In this document: positions 53,080 to 64,000 of the stretch, piece by piece | Layout of the letters: the number at the start of each line of letters is the position of its first letter | Position numbering within the stretch: position 1 is the first letter of the stretch | Assembly: GCA_900708905.1 (NCBI GenBank) | Contig: CAADRB010000026.1 | Span: 2,746,120 to 2,810,119, forward strand | DNA length: 64,000 nucleotides | Direction of reading: 5' to 3' | From: Hymenolepis diminuta | Taxonomy: Eukaryota > Platyhelminthes > Cestoda > Cyclophyllidea > Hymenolepididae | The notes under the pieces: generated by a model | What the model saw: the letters and a program-made list of their open reading frames with translations, nothing else | The model's database searches: none | Told to the model about the DNA's origin: nothing | Position numbers and translations under genes: made by a program

Positions 53080-53976
53080 ATGTCAGCTCCACCACAGCAC
53101 TATCAAGAGAAATTCACACCTGCCTTCCTCCTTCATCTCTATGATGAATTATGTGAATCTAAACCTGGTAAGATCTGCAGCTTACTCTCTCTTCTTGTGC
53201 CTGGATGTAAATACCACTGAAGTCTATTAGACCGTGCTAACAGAATTTTTTCCTCTCAATAGATGCCACATTGAAGGAGTATGAGAATTATCTTACCCTG
53301 TGGGGTATGGATAAGAAGAAGGCTAAGGTGCGTTTTTTCTAGCTTGCAAGACATGATTCGGAGGGTGATCAGTCGACTTAAACGATAAATTTGTGTTCTG
53401 CAGGTCTGCTGTTCCCGTATTAACCCAAACAAAAAGGGAAGATTAACAAGAGAGGACGTCTGTAACGGTCTTGGTTTCGCCCCAGAACAGTATGTCAACT
53501 GTTAAAATACTTCGCGTTTAAATTCAGTCCTATTCTAACAATAGATTTTGTTTGTCTTAAATTAGACCAGCTGGATTGCGGGACATTGAAATTCTCTGCC
53601 GAGATATGCCCATCAGAAAGAGCGAATCCATCCAAGTTATCGTCTTAAATGTTCTTAACTTAAAGTCATCTTACAGAGTTGGTTACGGAGAAATCTTCGA
53701 ATATTTAGAACTGCCGGATATTTATGTCACTTTTCTCTTTTGCAGGACATTGTGACAGAGATCAAGAGGCAGGTCGAGAATGTTTACGGTCCACAATGGA
53801 ATGTATTCGTAGCCAGCGGTCGATATTGGGGCCTTTGCACTCACAAAGCTGGTGGAAATCTTGTCTTTGCATACAATGGCGTTGTCTATGGAATCTATCA
53901 ATCACCTGAACGCGATTTTGAGGATAGTCCCTTCGGAATCAACTCATCCTATGCCGCTGTTAGCTCCAAACACTGA
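53080..53976 (+). CDS. TAL gene C: EF-hand + dynein light chain-like protein
   Basis: Five exons: 53080-53167, 53263-53327, 53404-53489, 53566-53677 and 53746-53976 (193 aa, the longest copy). It has an extended N-terminus (MSAPPQHYQEKFTP) and a longer C-terminal tail. Introns are 68-95 nt. The second EF loop is NPNKKGRLTRED: it starts with Asn and ends with Asp, so it is the poorest candidate for metal binding. The DLC-like part (aa 118-193) reads 'VYGPQWNVFVASGRYWGLCT' then 'NLVFAYNGVVYGIYQSPERD', close to the family consensus. Exon sizes 65/86/112 and phases match copies A, B and E. A poly(A) signal lies at 54031-54036. Confidence 0.87.
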
Positions 53977-55034
53977 ATTACTGGTCTATCCAGAATATAA
54001 AAATATGACATTTCCCATCGTCTTTGATTTAATAAAAGAAATTTATTTTGAATCAATGTTTTTTGATGCAAAATAGAGTAGAATAGAGTGAAAAAAGGAT
54101 TTATATTACAGAATAACGGGTGTGATTTCAGTGTAAAAGAACTAATATTAGTTGAAATTGATCACAAGTGCCACATTAAGGAAAAAAACTTGTTTTCACT
54201 GACAAGCGGAGTAGACAGTAACTTCAAAAACGGAGGAAATATTTGTTTTAAATAAATCGAATTGTTTGTGTATAGATAACACGCCAAGATAAAAGTAGCA
54301 TTTTAAATAGGGATTAATAAAAAATAGCTGAAAATCCCAGGATTAACCTTTTCAAAAAATTGACTACAACTTTTAAACGTTTTTAAATCAAAATGATTCC
54401 AAAATTGTGCCGTACTAAAGAATTTTATGGAAATGTATTTACTCTACTAAAATACTAAAGCACGTTTGAATATACTTTGTAATGAACATTAATAAGAAAT
54501 AATAATATCTTTAAAAAGTATGAATGTTTAAAACATACCATCAGGGCATAAATGTTTGGGATGGATTATCACATAACCAAAATTAAAATTTATAATTATA
54601 TGATGTAATAGATAAATAAATAAATTATATTTATCTCCTCTGAATTATTCAACTCAGTAATCACAATTTATTTTTCTATTGAAACAGACGTCGACTTGAC
54701 TTAATTGATTTTAAACTTTACACATGGCAATTAAATACGTAATTTTGTTCGAACGCTGCAACTGATTTTCTTAAAGATAACCTAATTAGACTAGAATTGT
54801 GAGACAGTGAGTTTGCATCTCCTTGAGAACTCACAATTTAAGTGGTGTTGAACTAGGTGATCCAAAATTTCTAACTAACTCTATGGAGGGGGTGTTACGT
54901 TTGCCGCGAAAATACTAATCCAGTTGGTTCTGTGAAGTTACGTCATGCCTGCGCTCATATAAAACGTCATTCCACTTCAAAAGAGGGTCTTTCGCTACTA
55001 CTTAAACTCCACTCTACATTTTTTATCGTGTAAT
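53977..55034. other. Spacer between TAL genes C and D
   Basis: Contains the gene C 3' UTR and, at its end, the probable core promoter of gene D. No other gene. Confidence 0.45.
54958..54964 (+). promoter_or_regulatory. Possible TATA box of TAL gene D
   Basis: TATAAAA about 70 nt upstream of the gene D start codon, at a spacing that fits a short 5' UTR. Confidence 0.35.
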
Positions 55035-55693
55035 ATGGCTGACCCATTTCAACCAGAAAAACTTGTCCACCTCTTCGACGAGCTTACGGAAACTCAACCC
55101 GGAGTTCCCACTTCAGCGTACAAGAAGTATCTAGTGAAATGGGGCGTGGATAACAAGACTGCAGCGGTAAGAATAGTCATCAAAATTCGAGAATCTCCTT
55201 CTATTATAGAGAATTTGTAGTCGGGCTGACCCAACAGGAAGTGGACGTATTACTCGTGATGCACTCTGTGAGGGACTCAAATGCTGGCCAAATCAGTAAA
55301 GCAAATTTGTTTAATTTTTTGCTCAACTTTAGACCTGCAATTCTGAAAAATGTCCAGCTGCTGGAATCTGATATGTCGGTCATGAAACGAGAGTCTATTA
55401 TTCTCCTCGTTCTTGAAGTTGTTCTAGAACGCAGATCAAAGAAAGTAAGATTTTTCTGTTGTATAAATTTCTTACTTCAAAACCTCTCAAAATCTACCAT
55501 CTATTTTGGAATATTTCAGGAAACACTTGACGAGATCAAACAACGATTACAAGCCATCTACGGAGAGGGCTGGAGTGTTTACATTGCCGAAGGACGCTAC
55601 TGGTCCGTTTGCTCACATAACCCAGGTTCCAATCTAGCCTTCTTGTACCAAAATACTGTCTATGGTGTCTATCAAACCCCTCATGCTAAATAA
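55035..55693 (+). CDS. TAL gene D: EF-hand + dynein light chain-like protein (first intron lost)
   Basis: Four exons: 55035-55166, 55210-55295, 55333-55444 and 55520-55693 (167 aa). The first exon equals exons 1+2 of the other copies fused in frame, so the phase-1 first intron was removed precisely. The next introns are 43 and 37 nt. The EF-hand exon reads RICSRADPTGSGRITRDA...; a different open frame over the same bases is a shadow. Loop DPTGSGRITRDA ends in Ala at position 12. DLC-like part (aa 111-167): 'IYGEGWSVYIAEGRYWSVCS' then 'NTVYGVYQTPHAK'. A poly(A) signal AATAAA lies at 55719-55724. Confidence 0.85.
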
Positions 55694-56617
55694 ATGGCTA
55701 ACTCTAAGAAATTCTTGAAATAAATTTCAGTGCTTTTATATTTCGTAAATGCCTTTCTTCTATTTTTACTTCAAAAACAATGAGTTTTTAGTTTATTAGT
55801 CGGATTTTCCTGGAAATTTATTGGAAATGGTAATTTTTAGTCTTTAACAGTTAAGCACCTTTCGCTCAGGTAGAATATCAGTAAAGTTGATTTTACAAAA
55901 AAGGGTGTGTTTTATTTAATTATCTTCTGTCTACTCATATACGGGCAAATCTCAAACACGTAATGCGCTGCATCTTCACAGTTTTGTGTGCGCCTAGAGA
56001 CAATTTATTAATTGAATTAAAAATCAAATGAAAACAAATGAAGGCATTCGTCAAGACTCATCTAAAATGGAAAATGTATTCAAAATTAACTTGTTTTAAA
56101 TAATGATAAACAAAGTTCCCCCATAAAATCAAAATGAATTCAGCTGATAAAGCAGCGAGTAGCGAGAAATATTTTCGATTTTTAAATATTTCTAGAATAT
56201 CTATTTAGTTAGCAATCCATTTACTGTTATTTCAAACTTTTGTAGCGAATTTTTTAACCAAGCTTGATCAAAGATAGTAATAAGATTAATAATTGATAAT
56301 AATTAAATTAGAATCGAAAAATGTAATTATATTTTGCCTTTGTGTAAAAGCAAGTATAAAAATCAATCCAGCAATAAAATATTGATTCATTTTTTGATTT
56401 TTGTAAGGCAGATTAAAAATAGATAATAAAAATGAATTGTGATTTAAAAAATTAGGTGACTGTGCTAACTTCGAACTAAAATTATCTGGTACTAGTGTGC
56501 GGCTTTAAGTGCGGCGGACCTATCACGTTGACTGTGACTGTTTCACACTATTAAGAAATAAAAAGATCAACAAGGCTGCCTTGAGCGACATTTTTTAATA
56601 AGGCTCCTTATTTCCAC
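55694..56617. other. Spacer between TAL genes D and E
   Basis: AT-rich. Nothing beyond the gene D 3' UTR and the gene E 5' flank. Confidence 0.45.
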
Positions 56618-58180
56618 ATGACTAGCAAGTACGAGGCTGAGAAATACATTCTATACTTCGACGAACTACAAGAGAAAAATCCCAGTAAGTGAAATATTTT
56701 TGAATTGCCAATGAATAAATACAAAACCAAAGTTTATTCAAGTGCTTATCATACTGTTTTCAGTCCCGACATACTTCCTCCTAGCAATGCAGGAATTTTA
56801 ATTATTCATTTAAATATGCGTCACTTCAAAGGATTATTAGGTCGGAATTTAAAAAATACATTTGAATTTCAGGTGTTCCGGTCGAACTTTATCGTGATCA
56901 GTTACTAAGATGGGGTACACCTCCCGATAAAGTTAATGTAAATTTAATCCCAATATGAATTATTTATATGAACAAAAGTTGACAATTACTATGTCTTTTT
57001 TCTGTAAAGGCTATTATTCACATGGTTGATCCGGAAAAGAAAGGATTCATCAGTCGAAATGATATCCTCAATGGAATAAACTACGATCCCGTAAGGTAAT
57101 ATATATCAGATTTTAATTTTTTGATGCAATTATATTAAAAATAATTAACCAAGATATATAATAAAGTTGTATGATAATCGGCTGTTCATTTATGAAACTA
57201 GTGACACAAGGTCTAAATTTTTAGAAAAAATAGGACGTTTGATCAAAGGATCTTTGAATTTTTATATGTTCATTGGTCAACTCAGCTTAGAGAGAATATG
57301 CTGGTATTATTGTTATTATTATTATTTCAACAATTTATTGTATTGAAATTGATTATCACAACGAAAAAATCAATACTGGATAAACAAATAACAGTTAAAA
57401 TCCATAGCAAGCCTAGGTCAATAACACAAAAAAGAACTAATATTTCTTCTTTGTGTTTATTTTAAAATGTTAAATTAATACTTGAAATTTTAGAATAAGT
57501 AGTATATTATAGAGATTACATTTTGCGTTTTACGATAAACATATATTTGCGAAATCGCATTTTAGTCGTAAATAGTACCACTGAAGATATCTTAACTCAA
57601 ATTGAAACTTCTTTCTATTTATTTTAAATAAAATGCATTAATTTTATAATAAGAATATTATTTAATTCATATTATGATGTTTCACTTGTTATTTCACTTT
57701 AAATTTAGTATCATAATTAGTTGCTTTGTGTTTCTGATAATCAGAACAAAAATATATCTGAAATTGTCCACAATATTTTTTTTAATTCAAAATATTTGTT
57801 TTATTTGTAGACCACGTGCTCTTAAAGATGTCAAGTACCTTAACTGTGACATGCCAGCAATGCAAAGAGATTCTGTTACTCTTTTTGTCCTGGAAATAGC
57901 AACTCAGCAAAAGAGGAAACCGGTAAATACAATTGTCAGATAAATTAAGATAACTGAAACCGGTTTTGAAGGTGTAAAACACCTTTTAAAATGTTCTCCT
58001 TTCCTGTAGGAAATGCTACGACAGCTGAAATCACGACTGGAGGCTGTCTATGGCGGCGATTGGACGTGCTTCATTTCTGAAGGTCGATATTGGGCGACAA
58101 ATGTTCACAAACCAGGCACCTGCCTCGTCTTTACATACGACGGCTACGTCTACGGTGTTCATGATTCTCCATCTACTTGA
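56618..58180 (+). CDS. TAL gene E: EF-hand + dynein light chain-like protein
   Basis: Five exons: 56618-56684, 56873-56937, 57010-57095, 57811-57922 and 58010-58180 (166 aa). Intron sizes are 188, 72, 715 and 87 nt, much larger than in A or D although exon sizes and phases are identical. EF loop: DPEKKGFISRND (Asp at position 12). DLC-like part (aa 111-166): 'VYGGDWTCFISEGRYWATNV' then 'LVFTYDGYVYGVHDSPST'. A poly(A) signal AATAAA lies at 58232-58237. It is the last recognisable member of the array in this window. Confidence 0.86.
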
Positions 58181-61100
58181 ATATGAGACTCTCTTTCTGT
58201 TGTGTTTTGATTTGATTTATGCTTATTATCAAATAAATAAATCATTAAACCAAAATTGCCATTCTCAAAGATATCCAATGGGCATTTTGAGTAGAATTAC
58301 ATGTTGATATTAGCTCAATTTGATTACATCCCGCCGGTTGAATACTAATTATGGTTAAAAATTACCGATGACAGATTAAACTAAATATTGTTTCAGGCAA
58401 GTGAATGTCCTAGATGGTTTCAAAGAATCTATGGATCTATGATAAGCATGGCCATTTCATTCAGTATTCTCTTTATAAATTATATACAAACTGCCTATAG
58501 TAGAAATTGAAACAATAAAGCTTACATACAAAGCATACAAATGCATTCTATCAATAAATGAGCCATCAGACTCCAGTTGAGAATTATCAGCTAGTTTTTA
58601 GCATTGACCAGTTAAATAGTAGGTTACCTCCACTGAGACCGAAATAAAGTTTGCTACAAAATTTGCCTTCAAAGAATATCAAGAAAAAGTGTTTTTCTAG
58701 ATTTGAAAGATAAAATAAGTGTATTTCGAGTTAGTTGCCCTGTTGTCTGCAAAGATGGAGGTCACAGAATCGATGCTCATCGGCACGCAACCAGTGAGTG
58801 GAATGGCTAATCGCATTGGATTATTCTGGGCAATAAGAAGGGCGACAGAATATGCGTTTTTCACTAGAATGGTTCCAGAATACCTATCACCCTCTCGAGT
58901 TAAGTGTTGGTAATAGTTCTCCTTCTGGACTTGAGAAGTTTTTCGATTTTATTAAGAATAGCTAAACTGTTCCGAGGAATAGGCGTTATCACCCAATCTC
59001 ACAAACTTGTGAGGTTTCAGATGTAAGTTTTTGATAGCAAACTAGTCAACACCAATTTAAGAAATAAACATTTTAAAATAGAGGTAAATGTTTACTTTGT
59101 ACATGATAAAAAGGGTATCTTGCAGAATTTTCAAATAGAGAACCTTTATAAATATGCTCTAAACTACTTCAATGCTTTCAAATACTTCCAAACAAAATGA
59201 CTATAAGAAGAAATTACTAGTTAAGCTCATGTAAAATCTTAATAAATAGAACCGAGATCTGTAATCTGTTTTTCGCCCTCCCTAGGCCTGTCCAAATTAT
59301 ATTTGTAACAAAAAGTTAAAAAAATTGACGTAATGCACACCAGATAACCGCACCATCTTCCTTTAACTGACTAATAATTAAATTGTCTATCCAAATATGA
59401 ACGATCTTTGTTAAGTTACCATCATATTTGTGTGCACCATTCTGGTAGATCTTAGGGATAAGTAAATAAATGCATTGATATGGGGTGTCCATGCATCTAA
59501 GTTAATTAGTTGGTACGTAAGCTACGAATACACTCAGGAAGATCTTGAAACATGAACACGAAGCGGTTAACTATATCCGTTCAGATCCGAAGACTAGATT
59601 AAAAAGGAACACTTTAGCGCCCTAATTTAATTCTCAAACTCCGCTCTATCGCTCTTATTTATCCATTATTTCTCTCCCACAATTAAAAGTTAAGTCATTA
59701 AGGCTTATATGAGGAAAGACATAATAAATAAACAACAATTCTCTGAAAGCAAATTCTCAACTTATCAAGGTCAGAAATTATTCCTCTACTAACATTCCTC
59801 GACTCTACTAACAGCATTAAATTTAATCCCGCAAACTCAAAGAAACTTTCGTCTTTGCCTTTTTTTCTGAAAAATCGCTAAAAATATAAATTCACACTGG
59901 ATCATGTTGATCATTTCACCGATTACTTCCATAGGGATATAGAGGGATGATCTCATTCCTGCACTTATCTTCGACAGTGGAGGACAATATTATTAATCAA
60001 TTTTCATTATACAATGTTCTCTAAAATGGTACAGGACTCCATTAAAAAATCAACCGAATAAAAATTATATTGTTAAAAATACACGAGTGAATGCTTATCG
60101 TCAAGAGCAAGGATATGAAGAGAGACCTTGGTCTTGAAGAAATGTTGAAGTTAAGAGAGTCGAGGCATTCACTTCAACAGCTAATGAAGGATGAAGTTAT
60201 GGGTATCATAACCTGAATTCCATTGAATGATATTCATTTTCGTTCGTACACATCAAGCTTCATTCCATCAACTTCTTGATTTGAGAAATTTTTACTGTAA
60301 TGATTTACCAAGCACTTCTTTATAATAAGTTTTTGTATATTCCATTTTGACTATATACTTTTCACTTTGACATTTTGTGAGATCTCAGATTATTACAGGA
60401 AGGTAATGTGATCTTTTGTGACTTTTGAGACCTTTATTGTTTTTTCGACTTATGCGAAATATTTTATAATTAAATAAATAAATTTGCATTGGAATATCTG
60501 AGTCTTTTGTTTAATTTTCTTGTGTAAAGTAAGACTCATATACGCTGACGTAACGCTGAAGGGTCTGTTTTCTGCCTTTATGATCTATATGCACAGTAGA
60601 TGCAATCGACTCAGGCCCGGAGAGAGAAAAGTAAGACAGTTGTGCAGACATTCCCAGACATTTTATTAATTCAATAGAGACAATATATTTGAATAAAACT
60701 TTCCTTCATATTATTGAAGTTTGAAGGCCAAAACATTCCCGAATCGAGGACGCTTATTGTTCCGAATATCAAGCCGTACTGAGCAGGATTCGCTCGCATT
60801 TCGATAAGCATGGTGGATGGACTTGGAGACCACCTTGCAAATTGCTCATCTTGAGACAAAAAATAACGCCGTAGCGTTGAACTTTGTTTATCAGTATCCT
60901 ATCACTTACCATGGTTGGAAATATTAACCACCTTATTGAACTTTTAATTTAAAAATCTTCATTTGTCAGTTGTACCCAGTTTTTCGTACACAGATCAATT
61001 AAGAAGCGATTTCAGATTTTGAAATTGAAATAATTTGACTATAATTTCTTAAATAAGTGGAAAAGGAGAGCATACAAACCTATATGTTTATTTAGAAAAC

Positions 61101-64000
61101 GAATTACAAATTCGCCTCGCTCCGGATTCCATCATGAAACCTATTTTCATGGGTTCTGCATGACCTAACTGTAATCTAGGCATTGTTTTGAGCAATTAAA
61201 CCTGCAATAATCTTTCTTTATTTGCCTTATGAACTTCATAATTGTTATAAAGGGGAAGACGAAATTCTTTCCAAAAATTTTTCTTCCTCTTTGTTTTATT
61301 TATTTTTCTCCTTAACCCCGGCTAATTTAGCTTCTTTATTTGAACTAATCTCTTTAAGTTATGTACGGATTGTCTACTTTTAGGGGCGGGTCTTTATTCT
61401 TGATTTTGTGTCTGCCCTGTTCGTATACGTAACCGGAGCAATTGTCTAGGGAATTAAAGTACTGGTTGCTACATAAGATTATTTCAAAATGTACCGAAAA
61501 CTTTACACTTTGTTTAACATTGAAACATTTGAGTGTCTTTAAAGGGAGCTAATTTTTCTACCAGTCGGGAGTAGGGATCTCATATTGCACGAAAGGTTAT
61601 CACAAATTAGTTGTAGATTGGTTGTTTTTTGTTAGTGATCCTTGAAAATGAACGATCGCCCAATTGAAATAAACAGCTAATTAAAAATGCTATTATTTAT
61701 ACTATCACGAAGAAAATCTGTTTCACTGCAAATGAAACATCAGTAATCTTTAAAGACCTACCAAGTAAGCTGGAAAAGTCGCCGATAAGAGAGGTCTGAA
61801 AAACGACAATCAGTTTTTCGCTAGCCACTATTCGGTTAAATTTGTCGATAGTCTGGGGTCTTACTCATTAAACTCGCATATTATACGGATCGACAATACC
61901 TGTTAAAATGATCAAGTACCTGACTAATAGCAATATTACGATTTATTTCAAGAAAAGGTTTGACAACAATCAAAAATTATTACAACTTTGTGTGTGTAAT
62001 GTTCTTACTCATTCTATCGACTAGTAAGTAACATGTTTTATCATGTGATAAATTAATTCTGGCTAGAATAATCCAGTTTTGATCTCAATTCATGTACTTT
62101 TCCTAATTACAGATCTATCTAGTGCTCGTTGAAATAATTAATTTATTTAATCTACCTCTCTTTCCAATGTGAAAAACGCGTTTGAAACGTTTGATTTTAT
62201 TTAATTAAGCAAATTTAAAGTGGTTGAAATATGCTGTAAATGATACTACGGCTCCTTTTGGTTGATCAACTAGAAATAGGTTGTTATTGCAGCATATTTA
62301 ACAATTATTCTGTGAGAAACAATTGATTTAGCGGTGCCCTTCCCATGGATGAATGTAGAGCCTACCGGTGTTCTACCAAAATGTCACGAACAGGTAAAAT
62401 ATGACGAGCGATTCACTGAATGGTACTTGGAATGAGGAGGTACATTGATCTACAGCAAATTCTCAAAGCCGTACCAAGCAGAGAACTACTCGTATTTGGT
62501 TAACTATTCGCCTATGTTTAGCGCTCAACATACACATCTGCCAACTCGGAGGTTAAGAGAACGATGTCCATCTGTATACATGCAGTGATATGGATAGCAC
62601 TGGTTAGTTCTTCTTTAAAGAAAGGGTAGAATGCAATCTTCTGATCAGAGCAGCTTCAGGATACTTTCCCTCTACCAATGTCAATTTTTAACATAATTCG
62701 GTTTAACTGAACGCAGGAAATTCGAAATAACGGGAGAGACAACGAAAAGGGACCACGTTGGTAACATCTTGTCGATCAAATTTTGACCAAGATATAACTT
62801 TGACGTTGTCCAATAACAGGCTACGTTTTTCTATTAAGATTTTGTGTGATGAAACGTTGCATTGTATTTCAATTCTCGCGATCTATAATGTCTAAATGAA
62901 TGTCTTGTCATTCTGGAATTTTAAAGGTGTGGTACAAGTTTTCAGATGAGAACCGTTGACGCGTAATAAAAAGCGCATTTTTGCCTGCCAAATCATTTGA
63001 TAGTGATGAAAAAGAACCCTCCGAATGTGTCATAATTTATAATACTTATTTTCACGTAGGGCGTAGTCTATTCTAAAAGTCGGCGTTAATAAATCACCAT
63101 TTATAATATTTATTTGTAGATTAATTTAAAGTTCAATTCAAGGTGAAGCGAAAAGCGAATCATGTTGATTTATTCACTCTAAAATATCAGACGATCTTAA
63201 TAGTATATTAACTGAATGTTAACTTTAACATCTTAATTAATAAAAAATGGTTTAATTTGCCTGCTCTTGGCTAGTGATATACCTAACAACGGAATTAAAT
63301 TAGCCGGTTAACAGGCTATGTATATAGTGAACATAACCCCCTCCTATGAATGTGCAAGTCAAATGACGAAAACTTTACCAATTGAACTCTCCTCATTTCG
63401 AAAATATTCATAAATTAAACTTTCATGTGTTTTAATTTATTAACCCCCTTCCCCGTTTCATATCTCATTGGGGTCGTATGCTGTTCCATTTATTCTGATG
63501 TCTTCCATTGACTAAAGCCTTTAAGTTTATTGCTGTGCCATGGGCAATAATTATAATCGTAATAATCCGGTATTTGAATAATAAATTAAAATAGTCGAGT
63601 TTATACAGAAAATAACCGAATTACTACAAGCACCAATTAAAATCAATTCCACTTAATGCCTAAAAATATATATCTAATGATCTCTTGTTTTTGCCTTTGA
63701 AACGCAAATAACGACACAAATTTTAAATAATGTAGAAACAATCTTATTTATAATTTCTTAATATCAGACATAATCTTAAGGTAAGTAAAGTCTTGAAAGC
63801 TTATATCTCTTCAAAACGCCTTCCTAAAACAAGGATTTCATCTGATCGATTTAAACTTCAAAGGACTAATAAGGCGAATTTTATGAACTGCTAATGCAGA
63901 CAACAGAATAGGGTTACCTTCTAATTTCGCATTAAATAAATTTAAATTGCTTACTGCCTAATTTTCGTAATCATTATATTTCGATTAATAAGCCTTACGC
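58181..64000. other. Intergenic, no gene recognised
   Basis: Gene E 3' UTR, then nearly 6 kb of AT-rich sequence. A short plus-strand frame near 60090-60215 (contains 'RDLGLEEMLKLRESRHSLQQ') and a minus-strand ORF at 60671-60859 are open but unsupported. No further TAL exon was found. Confidence 0.45.

Noticed and set aside
55241..55693. 150-codon plus-strand ORF across TAL gene D
   Set aside because: Uses the wrong frame over the EF-hand exon and reads through two introns; only its last part coincides with the real final exon.

Overview
The window looks like nuclear DNA of a flatworm (Platyhelminthes), most probably a tapeworm. It is AT-rich. Its protein-coding genes are split by GT-AG introns, several of them only 34-50 nt long. 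It carries a tandem family of EF-hand + dynein-light-chain 'tegumental allergen-like' (TAL) genes, an architecture known from parasitic flatworms. The species assignment is inference. Most long ORFs here are chance ORFs. Genes were assembled by hand by joining open frames across splice sites with matching phase, so exon edges are predictions.

Layout. 0-2 kb: no confident gene; a decayed Ty3/Gypsy integrase piece (minus) lies between two diverged direct repeats. 2.0-3.2 kb: the 3' part of a plus-strand gene ending in a CxxC...CxxC zinc ribbon. 4.3-10.4 kb: a complete plus-strand homologue of UBAP1, the ESCRT-I subunit, in five exons with a tRNA-derived SINE in an intron. 10.6-12.5 kb: three weakly supported coding pieces. 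12.5-16.4 kb: non-coding, with a 368-bp near-perfect inverted repeat and an LTR-like repeat. 16.4-23.1 kb: a plus-strand gene for a secreted, three-Ig-domain, probably GPI-anchored cell-adhesion protein. 23.3-32.1 kb, convergent with it: a 14-exon minus-strand gene for a secreted protein with four fasciclin-1 (FAS1) domains.

36.8-58.2 kb: a plus-strand array of TAL-type genes: five complete copies (about 166-193 aa) and one divergent copy for which only the last two exons are found. Copies share exon sizes (65, 86 and 112 nt for the internal exons) and intron phases, which proves common descent. They differ by one precise intron loss, one apparent GC-AG intron and large changes in intron length. 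All five visible EF-hand loops lack the usual glutamate at position 12. 58.2-64 kb: nothing coding that I can support.

Functional theme (inference): much of the window encodes surface or tegument biology, namely adhesion (Ig, FAS1), membrane sorting (UBAP1/ESCRT-I) and the tegument-associated EF-hand/DLC proteins. At least three copies of one tRNA-derived SINE family, all in the same orientation, are scattered through it.
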